Positions 32,368-43,096 of a DNA stretch of 64,000 nucleotides are shown one piece after another. This stretch comes from Rebecca billardiae RCC1528. Taxonomy: Eukaryota; Haptophyta. The notes beneath the pieces are model-generated. The model had not been told where the DNA came from, searched no databases, and worked only from the letters and a program-made list of their open reading frames with translations. Both the position numbers and the translations under genes were made by a program. The stretch is from contig OZ251231.1 of assembly GCA_965240325.2 (NCBI GenBank), forward strand, positions 1,178,001-1,242,000, written 5' to 3'. Positions within the stretch are counted from its first letter, which is position 1; each line of letters begins with the position of its first letter.

Positions 32368-34549
32368 TCAGAGCACATCCATGACGAGCAGAGGCCTGCC
32401 GATGCAGCCGACAACGATTCGCGTGTCGTGACACGCCACCCGGGTGCACCGACTCATGATCGGCGCAGGCAGCACGGCTCGGAGGTTGTTGGCGAGCGCG
32501 TCCGGCTCGTCCCCGACAGGCCGCGCCTCCGGGCTGCTCCACAGCTTGACGCTGCTGTCGAAGGAGGAGGTGACGATGGTGTCCGCCGTGATCTGCACGC
32601 CGGCGATCGCGTCGTCGTGCGCGTCCACCATCGTCGCGTACGGCCCGCGCTCGAACGCGCGCAGGTCCCAGATGTTGAGCGAGCCGTCGGTCGCACCGGA
32701 GACGAGCATGTTGTCTCGCACGTCGAGCGACCAGACAGGGCTCTCGACTCCAGAGCCAGGGCCTGCTGCCACGGGCTGGTGCGCCTTGCCGGCTGCGCCG
32801 CACAACACAGGCGCACAGGGGCGCGCGCGCGCGGAGGAAGGGGGGGGAGTCAGGCGCGCGTGCGGCGCACGGGTGGGCGGGCGGGCGCGTACGCGCGGCG
32901 CGCGCGGCGCGGCGCACCGATGCGCAGGTCCCACTGCAGCACGCGCCCGTCATCGCCGCCCGTGAAGACGAGCCCGCTGCGCGCAGAGCGCGTCAGGCCG
33001 CACACGTGACCCGTGTGTGCCTCGAACGAGTGAACGCTCCGTCCGGACCAGTCCCACTGGCGCATCGAGCCGTCGAACGAGGTGGAGAGGAGGCCATTGT
33101 CGTACCCGAGCGTGCTCACGATCGGGCCCATGTGCCCGAGCATGTTGAGCAGCACGCGCGGCGAGTCTGCGCTCGACTCGGCCGAGCCGTCCAGCGGGGG
33201 CACCGCCCACACCTTCAGGATAGAGTCGAAGCCGCCGGAGACGACGCGGCGGCACTCGCGCGGCTCGAGCCACAGCGCGAGCACGCCCACGCCGTGCGAG
33301 GAGAGCGTGTACAGCACCTCGTGCGTGCACATGTCGCGCAGCTGCACCGTGCCGTCCTCGGACGACGACGCGCACACGCAGCCGTCTTCGGAGAGACACA
33401 CGCCATACACGGGGCCCTGGTGGCCGTCGACGCCGCCGAGCAGCGTCTGCGTCGCCTCGCCGCGCGCCCAGCGGCGCGCGTGCTCGAAGCGCTCGCGGTA
33501 GAGCACGCGCCAGTCACGCGCGAAAGCCGCCCCGCCATGCGCCGCGGGGGCGTCCCGCGCGCCGCCCTCCTCTGGCCCACCGAGCCGCGCGGCAGCGCCG
33601 GAGTAGTCGGCGGCGCAACGGACGCGCCACATCAGCTGCGCGCTCGCGATGCGTGCAAAGATGCGGCAGCACGAAGCGGCCGTGCCGAGCGGCTGCACGG
33701 GGAGCCAGCAGAGTACCTCGTGTACGAGGTCGTCCGTCAGCTTCGCGAGCAGCTCGCAGCCACCGGCGTCTGCGTCGGGATCGCCCTGCGACGCTGCGCG
33801 CCCGCCGCCTGTGCTGTCGTCGCCGCCCGCCGCCTCGTCGCTCCCTGCTGGCGGCAGCGCGTGCGGACGGCGTGCACGCGCCTCGTCGAGCTTCGACGCC
33901 AGCGACGTGCGCCATTCGGCCCGCTGCCGCTCGTCCACGCCCTCCGCGTCGCCCAGCTGCGCGCCGCTGCCGCGCGACGCGTCCAGGCGGCTGAGCGCGG
34001 CTCTGAACGTCTCCACCGCCGCGTCCACGAGGCCGAGCTGCAGCTGCGCGGCGCTGCGCGGCGGTGCGCGGGCGGAAGGGCGCAGACGAGAGGGCAGATG
34101 CGCTGTGCTGAGCCACACGCACGCGCCGAGGTGGCGCGGCGCACGGCTCGCTCGGCCGCGCGGCGCGCGCACCCGAGCCGATGGTGACCCTTCACGAACG
34201 ACGAGTCGAGGCTGACCGCCGCGTGCGCGTCGTCGAGGGCGTCGCGCGCGAGGCCGAGGGCAAGGTACGCGGCCGAGCGGTTGCCCAGCAGCTGCGCCTG
34301 CGTGCTCGCGCCCGCGCCACCCACGTTGAGCGCGTCCGTGTACAGCCGGACGGCGAGCGCGTATGACTGGCGCGCAAACGCCTTGTTGCCCGCCGAGCGG
34401 AGTCGCACGATGCGGCGATCGTCCAAGCGGCGCTTGACGAGCGTATAGCGCGCGACGAGGTCCTGCCGCTCCACGCAGTCCGCGTACTTCACGCCCCGCC
34501 GGTCAAGGAAGGCCTTGATCTGCGAGAGAGGCGTGACGGCCGCGGCCAT
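32368..34549 (-). CDS. SAP-like/TPR/F-box/WD40 protein (probable SCF substrate adaptor)
   Basis: Three exons, 34549-34173, 34053-32918 and 32792-32368 (introns 119 and 125 bp, both GTGCGC, phases 2 and 1), give 645 aa. The N-terminus LSQIKAFLDRRGVKYADC resembles the SAP-like motif of ARMET-type proteins. A TPR region follows (RSAGNKAFARQSYALAVRLY, RSAAYLALGLARDALDDA), its last helix pair split by intron 1. An F-box is at about 215-255 (LTDDLVHEVLCWLPVQPLGT). Then come at least five WD40 repeats: VDGHQGPVYGVCLSEDGCV, LSSHGVGVLALWLEP, LGHMGPIVSTLGYDNGL, FEAHTGHVCGL and VDAHDDAIAGVQ. F-box plus WD40 implies recruitment of a substrate to an SCF ubiquitin ligase; TPR on the same chain is unusual. 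It diverges from the four-helix membrane gene across 300 bp. Confidence 0.85.
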
Positions 34550-34849
34550 CGTCGGCCGACTCACGTCCAAGCTCTTGCAGGAGACCGGAGGCCCCGCCCG
34601 GGCCCGGTCCGGAAGCTCGAAATCTATGATGAGTAAGTACTGGTAGATAGCCGGTATTGTAGCGGTGATCGATGACCAATTAATTTTCGCGCGTGTCTCC
34701 GACCGAATCTCCGCGGGCGAAACCGGCGTTTGTGCGTTGGTTAGCGCTGGGGCGGACGACTTCACCCTCGGCGACAGCGGCACCTCGGCGGCGCTCGCGC
34801 CGGAGCTTTTAGCAGGGCTCGACACGCTTGGAGCTCGCGTTACCCGAAC

Positions 34850-35599
34850 ATGAGCATGATGCCCGGCTCATCCCGCAAGGCCGCGGACGCGCCGGCAGGC
34901 TCTCGCAATAGCACTGCCGTCGGGTTGGCCGTCGAAAACATCTTGGCTGCTCTTCAGGAGACGAATGATCCCGAGGGGCTTGTGAAGCTCTTGCGCGAGG
35001 GCGCCATGGGATTCGATGACGCCGTGATGCGCGAGCCTTGGCGAGATGTGATGGGCAAGGAGCGCGAGCGCATTGCCAACATCGGCCTCGTGGCAGCCCT
35101 CTTCCTCACCATCTTCGTGCCTCTCGCCTTGCAGGAAGTCACCCCGATCGACGAGCCCCTGGCCAGCGGCATCAGCAGGGACGTGATGAAAACGGTGTAC
35201 CTGTGCTTCACCATGCTTGGGTCGTGCTCCTCGCTGGGGCTCACGATCTCAGACGTGCTCTACCTGGCCAACATGGGCGAAGCAGTGCGCGATCTGGACG
35301 ACTTTGTCACGTTCCATGGGAAGAACTACGTCCTCTCCATCCTCGTCCCGCTCTATATCAACATCATCTCCTTCATCGGCGCCCTCCTGACAGGGATCGC
35401 CGTCGTCCATCCAGAGCCCGCGCTCACTGTGATCCTCTGCGTGGGGCTGGCCACGATGGTTCTCTTCATCGGTCTCGTCGTCCCCATGCAGCTCAGCTAT
35501 GGTACGCTCAAGCAGAGGACGAGGCAGGGCCTTGTGGGCGCTGCGAGCAAGGGCCAGATCATCGACCAGGCCTGGGAGGTGTTCCAGTCTCGCCGCTAG
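34850..35599 (+). CDS. Unknown four-helix membrane protein
   Basis: 249 aa, single exon. The cytosolic-type N-terminus (about 75 residues) contains ENILAALQE and a conserved-looking MREPWRDVMGKERER. Hydrophobic segments lie near IANIGLVAALFLTIFVPLAL, TVYLCFTMLGSCSSLGLTIS, VLSILVPLYINIISFIGALL and PALTVILCVGLATMVLFIGL. The tail is short and basic. I do not recognise the family. Membrane placement is supported; function is unknown. Confidence 0.75.
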   Translation: MSMMPGSSRKAADAPAGSRNSTAVGLAVENILAALQETNDPEGLVKLLREGAMGFDDAVMREPWRDVMGKERERIANIGLVAALFLTIFVPLALQEVTPIDEPLASGISRDVMKTVYLCFTMLGSCSSLGLTISDVLYLANMGEAVRDLDDFVTFHGKNYVLSILVPLYINIISFIGALLTGIAVVHPEPALTVILCVGLATMVLFIGLVVPMQLSYGTLKQRTRQGLVGAASKGQIIDQAWEVFQSRR

Positions 35600-36038
35600 C
35601 TCCGGTCCCGGGGCTGGGGCTCCAGCTGACCGGCGGCATCGCAGGACTTTGCCAGCTACATTCCGCCAGCTAGTTCACGGTCACGCGGACAGTGAGTCGT
35701 GAGACCGATCCGTTACTAAGCTAAATACTAATACTTACGGTCTCTGACTAGCTCATGCTGGCAAATAAGTTGATTGACTCACTCCAGCAAGACTACTAAT
35801 GGTCCGCGCGGAGTGACACCGCCGCGCGGACGGGCCGGGAGACGGGCGGGAGCGTCAAGCTGTCAGCCTGTCCGAGCAGGCCGGCAGACACGGGACTCCG
35901 GACCGTTGGCACTCGCAGTACAGGCAGTAGGCTACGACTAGTACTCGAGTACTGACTCGGACTAGTGCACGTCTGGCACGACACGCAGACCGGCGGACTG
36001 GCTGAGAGTCAAGCGGACTGCCAGTAGTGTCAGGTCGA
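35600..36038. other. Intergenic, nothing recognised
   Basis: Between the convergent membrane-protein and Myb/HNH genes. CTAG-rich tracts and no coding or repeat signal. Confidence 0.65.
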
Positions 36039-37331
36039 TCAGCTCTGCATGTGCTGCACAACGTCGAAGTCGTTGTAGTTGATGTTTGCAGCGACTACCC
36101 GCGAGCGGCAGTACGCGGCAAACGCCGTCGCGATCCGCCACACAGCGCGGCCAACGACACGCTCCTTCTCCGCCGACACGTAATGTGAAAAGCGGCTGTT
36201 GGCACCGCCCTCGAGCAAGAAGTAGTTGAAGGGGTGGTCGTGCCCGCCGAGCTTGTGGCTGATGATGTGATCGATTTGGTATCGGCAGAGCTCGTGCGCG
36301 GCGACGGGGCACTCCTCGGGGTGCCGGAAGAGCCACTCGCGCACCGCCGCGGTGCTCATCCGGCCGCCGCCAGTCTCACTCACGAGCGCAGGCACGTAGC
36401 CAAGGTATCGGCGCGCGCGCGGCAGCGCGTGGAGATCAACGCCGGTGAGCTCGGAGCTCCCCTCGGCGGCGCACTGGCTCGCCTTCTCGTCGGTGAGTGG
36501 TCTCTGCGGTGTGCGCGCCTGTGTCGCCTCGGCGGCGTTGCGCTCCGAGGCCGTCGCGATGGTTGAGAGTGGCCGCGTAAGCCGCGGTGGCGGCGGCGGC
36601 GGCGGCGAGGCGATCATAGCTGCAAGCATGGAGGCGCGCTCGGTGTTCGCCGCGCCGGCGAGCACAGCGAGCTCAATGGCCACCGGAGTCTCACACTTGA
36701 CGTTCGAGTTGGCGCTGTCGTCGCCGCTGGGCTGCCTGGCAGCGGAGTCGGCGGCCTTGGCCTCGCGAGCCGCCGCCGCCTTGCGCATGGAGCGGTACTT
36801 GTCAGAGAGCTGTATGTTGGAGCGCTCGCGCAGCGCGTCGGCGAGCGTCGCATCCGACTTGATTGCCATCCAGTTGCCCGGCCCATGCCGCTGCAGCCCC
36901 TCCGTCAGCGCGTCGACCTCTGTGGGTGTCCATGAACGGCGCGGCGTGGCGGTATGAGCGGCGCAGCCCTCGGTTGAGCGTGTCGGCGTTCGAGCTCCGT
37001 CACTCGGCCGGTCGGGCGTCTCGGCGCCACCACCGGCTGAGGTGAACGCTACGCTTTCGCTGCGCAGAAGCGAGCGCCCCTTCCGCTGCAGGTCCAGGTT
37101 CGACCTCCGGCCGAGCGTGACGCTGAACTCGGGATCTGCCTTGATACTGGCCCACACGTACACTGCGCCGCGGTGCTTGGCAAGGGCGCTCTTCAGCGCG
37201 CGCGTCTCTTCGTCAGTCCAGTTGACGCGCGGCTTGCGCGTTGACTGCCGCGCCCCGTCGACCTCAAGCGCAGCGAAGAGCGCGCTTAGCTCCTCCGCGG
37301 AGGGCGCATCGGCGCCGTCCAGGCCGGCCAT
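36039..37331 (-). CDS. Two telobox-like Myb/SANT repeats fused to an HNH-like domain
   Basis: 430 aa, intronless. SANT 1 runs from about 36 to 90 (VNWTDEETRALKSALAKH ... RRSNLDLQRKGRSL). SANT 2 runs from about 131 to 186 (RSWTPTEVDALTEGLQRHG ... RSNIQLSDKYRSM). Both third helices follow the x-N-x-D/Q-L-x-x-K-x-R pattern of telomere-repeat-binding (TRF-like) Myb domains. A proline-rich low-complexity linker follows. The C-terminal block at about 340-410 reads CRYQIDHIISHKLGGHDHPF then NYFLLEGGANSRFSHY, the D-H-I...N arrangement of HNH nucleases. It therefore probably binds DNA sequence-specifically. Whether the HNH part cuts is unknown; the zinc-binding cysteines of some HNH types are not obvious. 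It shares a 143-bp divergent promoter with the LRR gene. Confidence 0.75.
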   Translation of the reverse strand: MAGLDGADAPSAEELSALFAALEVDGARQSTRKPRVNWTDEETRALKSALAKHRGAVYVWASIKADPEFSVTLGRRSNLDLQRKGRSLLRSESVAFTSAGGGAETPDRPSDGARTPTRSTEGCAAHTATPRRSWTPTEVDALTEGLQRHGPGNWMAIKSDATLADALRERSNIQLSDKYRSMRKAAAAREAKAADSAARQPSGDDSANSNVKCETPVAIELAVLAGAANTERASMLAAMIASPPPPPPPRLTRPLSTIATASERNAAEATQARTPQRPLTDEKASQCAAEGSSELTGVDLHALPRARRYLGYVPALVSETGGGRMSTAAVREWLFRHPEECPVAAHELCRYQIDHIISHKLGGHDHPFNYFLLEGGANSRFSHYVSAEKERVVGRAVWRIATAFAAYCRSRVVAANINYNDFDVVQHMQS

Positions 37332-37474
37332 CGGCCGGGGAAAGTGAGCCCGCGCGCCGTTTCGCGGAATCGCGCCCCCCCCCCCGGCTCTGAGAAGTCT
37401 GACCGAAGAACTTCGTCAGAACAGCTGGCGTGACGGTCCTGGGTCGCGCCAGGGCGCCCGCGCTCCAAGTCGCG

Positions 37475-38347
37475 ATGCCGCCGTTCGGGGAAAGCGGGAG
37501 CAGGCTCGCGCTGACCGCGGGCGCTGCGGCCGCGGCGCTGCTCGCGGCGGGCGGCATCCGCCTCTGGCTGCGGCGCTCGCGTCAACGCGCCGAGCGCGAA
37601 TCGCTCGAGCGCCTCGCGGCGCGCCTGTCGACCTCCGTCAAGGAGCTCGAGCAGGCGGAGGCTCTGAATCTGATCAACCAGAACCTCGACGACACAGACG
37701 CGTTGGCGCTGTGCGCGCTGCTGCGCCGGCCGTCGTGCGCGCTAGAGGAGCTGTACGTGTGGAACAACAACATCTCGCACGTCGGCGTGGCGGCCATCGG
37801 CCACGTGCTCCCGCTGAACACCTCGCTGCGTGCGCTCTGGCTCTCGCGCAACGCACTGGGGGATGCTGGCGTGGTGGCGCTCGCGCGCGGGCTGCGGCGC
37901 CACCCCGCACTCACCGACCTGCGGCTGGCCGCCACCGCGATGAGTGACCACGGCGCCTGCGCGCTCGCGCGCGCGCTGGCCGGCGGCTCCCTGCCCCTCA
38001 AGGAGCTGCACCTCTCCGCTAACGCCATCGGCGACCGGGGCGCGCGTGCGCTTGCGCGCGCGCTGCTGGCTGCGCCGGACCTGCAGCTCCTCGCGCTCAA
38101 CTCGAATCGTATCGGCGAGCCCGGCGCGCGCGCGCTTGGCGGCTGCCTCCTGCGCTCCGCCGTGCGCGAGCTCTGGATCGGGCACAACCCGCTCGGCGAC
38201 GAGGGCGCGCTCGCCGTCTCAGACGGCGCGCTCGGTGGCGTCGTGGAGCGACTGTCGCTGGTCGACGTGCCGTTGAGCGAGGCGGCGCAGGCGAAGCTGC
38301 GCGAGAACCCGGTGTGGTCCAGCGGCTACCGTGCGCTGGCGCTGTGA
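37475..38347 (+). CDS. LRR (ribonuclease-inhibitor type) protein with N-terminal membrane anchor
   Basis: 290 aa from ATG 37475. The open frame before it begins with GTG. A hydrophobic segment at about 11-32 (LALTAGAAAAALLAAGGIRL) precedes a short basic/coiled-coil stretch and seven or so 28-residue leucine-rich repeats. Examples are ALEELYVWNNNISHVGVAAI, LRALWLSRNALGDAGVVALA, LKELHLSANAIGDRGARALA and VRELWIGHNPLGDEGALAV. The repeat type matches NLRC3/RNH1 repeats, which bind proteins. Here all repeats are on a single exon, unlike the LRR gene 1 kb downstream. The inferred role is a protein-interaction surface on a membrane; the partner is unknown. Confidence 0.8.
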   Translation: MPPFGESGSRLALTAGAAAAALLAAGGIRLWLRRSRQRAERESLERLAARLSTSVKELEQAEALNLINQNLDDTDALALCALLRRPSCALEELYVWNNNISHVGVAAIGHVLPLNTSLRALWLSRNALGDAGVVALARGLRRHPALTDLRLAATAMSDHGACALARALAGGSLPLKELHLSANAIGDRGARALARALLAAPDLQLLALNSNRIGEPGARALGGCLLRSAVRELWIGHNPLGDEGALAVSDGALGGVVERLSLVDVPLSEAAQAKLRENPVWSSGYRALAL

Positions 38348-39470
38348 GCGGTGCCAGGTGTGGCGGCCGAGCGCATGGCCGCCGCCCCACGCCCGCGCTG
38401 GCGCGCTGCCTGTCTGCGGAGTGGTGCCAGTCCGCGAGCGTGGACGGTGAAGGCACGCATGCTGCCGCCTGCCGCCGTGCGGGCCAGCCGTAGGCTACTG
38501 AGTGGCCATGCACGCGCGTGGCCGTCGCGGCGGCACCCCTTACTCGAGGCCATACTGGATACATGGATACTGGATACATGGATGACCCCCAGCGCCATCG
38601 ACCTCGCTGATGAGCGTGCCCTCCGTGGGTCTCAGAGTACTGTTGCCGAGCCTGATTGAGTGATTCGTGAACCGTGGCCGTCGGAACGCGACGACGGCCG
38701 AGTGCCGGCACTCGGCAGTCACAGTCGTCCGACAGGCGGCCATCGGGCCTCGGCCCGCCTCGCAGTGATTCTCACTCATTCGGCGTCTTACGACTTACCG
38801 TCGCGGGTGCTTAGCACTTAGCCATGAAAGGCTGAAAGCCATGCCCGGGCCCTGCCGGCAGTGAATTTTCTGTGAAATGGGTGCGACTCCGAGTCCGACA
38901 CTCCGTGCGTTATAAGAGACGCGCGCACTCTGTACAGCTCAGGCCGCAGGCGTCCTACCTGTCACTGAGTGTAGTAGGGTCAGATGACTGTACCTGTGTC
39001 GTTAAATCATATAGAATGAGATTGACGCCGCCAACTGTCACCGCCCTGATGAAGCCGTCGCCGACGAGCCCGACGACGATGGTAGCGCCGCCTGAAGATT
39101 CGTTCAGCCGTCCGCCTGCGAGGCCTGGATGAGGGCTGCGGCCGCCTCGCGGCGCGCCAGCGCCCGTCCGGGCCGTCGTCCTCGCGACCTCGCCCCACCG
39201 TCGTCCACAAAACGTCGTCGTCCGAACTCTCCGACTGGGCGCCGATGCGACATACAGCGTTGTACCAGTATTCAGTAATCGTTGTAATCATCGTGTCGCG
39301 GGTTTCGCAAATCGAATTTCTTCAGCATCGGGCTGTGCGTGAAGAACTGCACACGTGCACACCTTCTTGGCGAAGTCATCTCAAGTTTCGATGCCGAGCG
39401 CTTGAGAGCTGCTCCTCATCGGAGTTTGCAGGGTGGCTGCCTACGGCGTCCCCGATCGACCCGGCACGGG
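38348..39470. other. Intergenic interval with a degenerate dispersed repeat
   Basis: Holds a tandem duplication of GGATACATGGATACT near 38550-38580, a degenerate dispersed motif near 38909-38960, and the 128-bp repeat at 39017-39144 also seen at 12786. No gene supported. Confidence 0.65.
39017..39144 (+). repeat. Interspersed repeat, second copy
   Basis: Matches 12786-12900 apart from small insertions (an extra GCCCGACGACGA-type segment). Confidence 0.75.
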
Positions 39471-42400
39471 ATGCTGTCCGCGCTCTTCAGCGGCCCAGTG
39501 CGTGTGGACGAGGTGTACGCGCCGCTCTTTGAGGGCAACAAGCGGCACCACGGCTGCTCAGTCACTCAGATCGAGAAGCGGGGCGTCACGCTCGCGCAGC
39601 TGCGGCGCGCGTGCAAATACACCCTAGGGCGCGCGATTGCGGAGCGGTGGACGTCAGTGGCGCCGGAGAGGCGAGGCCAGCCGCTGACGGAGGAGAATCT
39701 GACGCTGAACGACTTCGTGCAGCTGGTCGTCCTTCCCGCCACCGCCCGGCGCGACTGCTCCTTTGTCGAGCTCGTTGCAACCAAGCCGCAGCCGCCTCGC
39801 TGGCTCGTGTCGGTGTGGGGCGGGCAGCCACTGGCGGAGGTCGTCGCGTGCCTCGAGCAGCACGTGAACGACCACCGCGATCTGAGCGAGGACGACGCGT
39901 ACTGGGTGCGCCGCGCCACGCGTGCCGCTGCCGCGCCGTGCCCCGCCTCCGCCCGCCAGCGCGCAGCTGGGCCGCATACGCCCGCGAGCTCACCCCACGC
40001 CCGCGCGCACACCGCACACCGCGCGCGCGGCTCGCGGTGCGGTTGGTGCGTGCAGGTGTACGCGTGCGCGGCGAACCCGCGGGAGCAGGCCTCCGAGCTC
40101 CCGCGCGCGCTGACCGTGCGCGACCTCGCCTTCCACCGCGTCATGTCCAGCGTGGAGGGCGCGGTCACGCTGCTCGACCGGCAGGGGACGGCTCTCTCGG
40201 CGCGCGCGTGGTGCGCGCTCGAGCTGTACGAGGCGACGCACTCGCGCGGCGTCGACCTGAAGCACGAGGTGTACACCGCGGTGCAGCAGGGCGACGACGA
40301 CGACGACCAGTTCCCCGCCGACGACGCGCCGGCCGTCGGCCTGACCGACGGCTACGCTGCGTTCGACCTCGGCAGCGCCGCAACCAAGGCGCGGCGCGAG
40401 CGCGCATTCCCCGCCCTTCTTGCTTCTCGCGCGCTCGACTTTAAGCTCGAGGCGGCGCAGGCGGCGTCGGAGGAGGACCGCGAGGGGATCGTCGGGCTCG
40501 TCGGCGACGACGCCGGCCCGTTCAACTCCACCGTGCGCGCGCGCGTCGGCGCCGCCCTGCTCGTCCGATGGCTGGACGACATCGCGGCCGGCCACCGCAC
40601 CGGCATCGTTCAACTCGCGCCGAGCGCAAGTGCCGCGAGCCTGGGCGGCGGCAGCCGGCGCTCGAGCGGCGGCAGCTACGCGAGCAGCAGCGGCGGCGGC
40701 GGCGGCGGGCTCTTCACCCCGTGCGGCGCGCGCGCGCGCTCGCGGCTGCCCCCGGACGCCGCCCCGCTGCTCGGCCCGACCCTCGCCAACCTGAAGGCCT
40801 CGCACCTGCGCAAGCTCGAGGTGATCCGGGCAGACGCAGACAAGCCGGTCGGCGGCTCTCTCCTTTCGCCCAACCTGCCGAGCACGCTGGAGGAGCTCCG
40901 GCTGCGCGGCGTGAGCGCGGAGGTGGCGCACGGCGCGGCGCGGCTGCTCCGCCTCGCCGACCTCCGAGTCCTCCAGCTCCACTCGTGCGCGCTCGACGAC
41001 CGCTCCGCCGAGCAGATGGGCAAGGCGGTGCTGAACAACGGAAGCCTGCGCGAGCTCGATCTCGCGGGCAACGCGATCGGCGACGCCGGCATGCGCGCGC
41101 TCGGCGCGGGACTGCAGCGGTGCAGGCGGCTCGCGCTCGTCGACCTCTCGTGCGCGCGCGCGCGCGCATCGCGCGCCGCGCCCGTGTGCGTGGCGCCCTG
41201 CGCGCGCGCGCTGCGCTCGCTGCGGCCACACGGCTGCCGGCTGTGACGCTGCCTGTGCATACACCGCGCGCGGGCGCGCGCCGTGTGCCATCGCGCGCCG
41301 CTCGTCGGCCGCGGCGCCAGGGCGAATCGCATCTCGGACAACGGCGCCGCCGCCCTGGCGCAAGTCCTCACCGGCTGCAAAACCGTGCGCGTGCTTGACC
41401 TGAGGTGCGCGCCGAGACTGCCGCGCCGCGCGCCAAGCTCGGCCGCACTGCGCGGCGCGTGTGTCGTTCTTGCGCGCGGCTCCGGAGGGCAGGCAGAGCC
41501 CGGGGCGCCGCCGCGCGGACGCCGACCGGGCTGGCGCTGGCCTCGCCATGTGCTGCGCTGCGCGCGCGGCGATCTGTGCACTCGGCGGGGGCATGCGCCC
41601 GTCGAGCTGGATCTCACGCCCCAAGCTCCCGCCCGCCCTCCCGCCGCCCACCCGCCCGCCCGCCCGCCCGTGCGCCCCGCCCGCGCGCCCGCCTCCGCCC
41701 CGCGCGCCGCGCGCCGCGCGCCACAAGCTCCAACCGGATCGGGGACACGGGCGTGACCGCGCTGGCGCAGGGCGTGTCTGCGAGCAAGAAGCTCTTCGAG
41801 CTACAGCTGAGGTGTGCTTTGCGCGCGGCGCGGATCGCGCGGCGCACGCCGCGCACGCCGCGCGCACGCGCGAGGGCGTCCACTGGCCACCGTCTCCTCC
41901 GGCACCGGCGCGCTCGGCGCTGCCAAGCGTGTTACGCGTGTGCGAGCGTGCCGCGCCCCTGCTGCGCCGCACCGCCATGCTGCCCTGTGCGCCCACGCCG
42001 CCCGGTGCGGCGCAGCGACAACAAGCTGACAGACAGGGGCGTCGCCGCGATTGCGTCCGCGCTGACCAAGGCGAAGGCGCTGGCGATCCTCGGCCTCAGG
42101 TGAGCCACGCGCGACACGCCGTCCGCCGCCCGCGGCCGCGCGGCTGCGCAGCCGTGGCACCGCGGCCATTGATCGATCCTCGCCCCGCTGACCTCTGCCG
42201 CGCCCGCGCGCCCGCGCGAATCGGCCGCGCCGCCCAGCCACAACTCGATCGGCGACGGCGCAGCCAATGCCCTTGGAGAAGCGCTGCTCAAGCGCACCGC
42301 GCTCTCGGCTCTGTTTCTCGAGTGCGCGCCGTCGGCCGTGCCGTGCCGTGCGCGCCCCCAGCAAGCACGAGCGCCGCGCCGCGCGAGGCCGCGCGCGTCC

Positions 42401-42900
42401 AGCTGCCGTGCTGCCGTGCGCACTCGGCGCGGGCGGCACGCGCCGCACTCACGCCCCCCGCCCGCGCGCCTGCCGCCTGCCTCCACCGCCACCAGCGGCA
42501 ACCGGATCACGGACGACGGCTCGCGGCTGCTCACACGCGGCCTGGTGAAGAACCGCACGCTGCGGACGCTCTACATTCAGTGCGCGCGCCCGCGCGCCGC
42601 GTCCACGCCGCGCGTGGACGTGGGGCGTGGGCTATGCCCCCTGCCTGCCGCGAAGGGCCTGGTTGCTTGCCTGCCGCGAAGGGCCGGCTGCGATCGATCA
42701 GCACGCGCACCGCGCTGCGCTCTGACCGCCGCGGGCGCGTGCGTTCCCCTGCGCGGCGCAGGACCAACGCGCTGACTGACGAGGGGGTCATGGAGATCCG
42801 GGCGGTCTGGGATGAGACTGGCCGGAACAACATGATCAGCAATGGGCGGAGCTCCGATGCCATGCCAGCGCGCGGCGGGCAGCGGGGGCTGCTGGTGTGA
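39471..42900 (+). CDS. TIR-like/LRR protein with one leucine-rich repeat per exon
   Basis: Eight exons: 39471-39905, 40056-41149, 41321-41404, 41728-41811, 42016-42099, 42238-42321, 42496-42579 and 42762-42900, all introns GT-AG, give 695 aa. The TIR-like part has WLVSVWGGQPLAEVVACLEQ, DDAYW joined by splicing to VYACAANP, then GAVTLLDRQG and RAWCALELYEAT, with a Glu in the position of the TIR catalytic residue. A Gly/Ser-rich linker follows, then LRRs from exon 2 on. Exons 3-7 are each exactly 84 bp, begin and end in phase 2, and encode one 28-residue repeat (for example ANRISDNGAAALAQVL, SNRIGDTGVTALAQGV, DNKLTDRGVAAIASAL, HNSIGDGAANALGEAL, GNRITDDGSRLLTRGL). ATG 39471 is used because the longer frame starts with GTG. 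The plan, effector-like domain plus LRR without a clear NTPase, resembles immune-type receptors; the role is inferred. Confidence 0.85.
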
Positions 42901-43096
42901 TAGGACGTTTGGCGATTGCCCGGGCCGGCCGTCTGCCAACTTTGCCATTGTCATCGTCCTGTTCTGTCAAAAGTCCGGGCGACTTCCGGATTCTGCTTGC
43001 GGACGATTTTCCTCGTCTGCCCTCGAGCGGCGCGGCCCCCCGACAAATCATCTCGAAACGGGCGATCCCGTCCAGGAACCGCACGACGCCCGCGAC

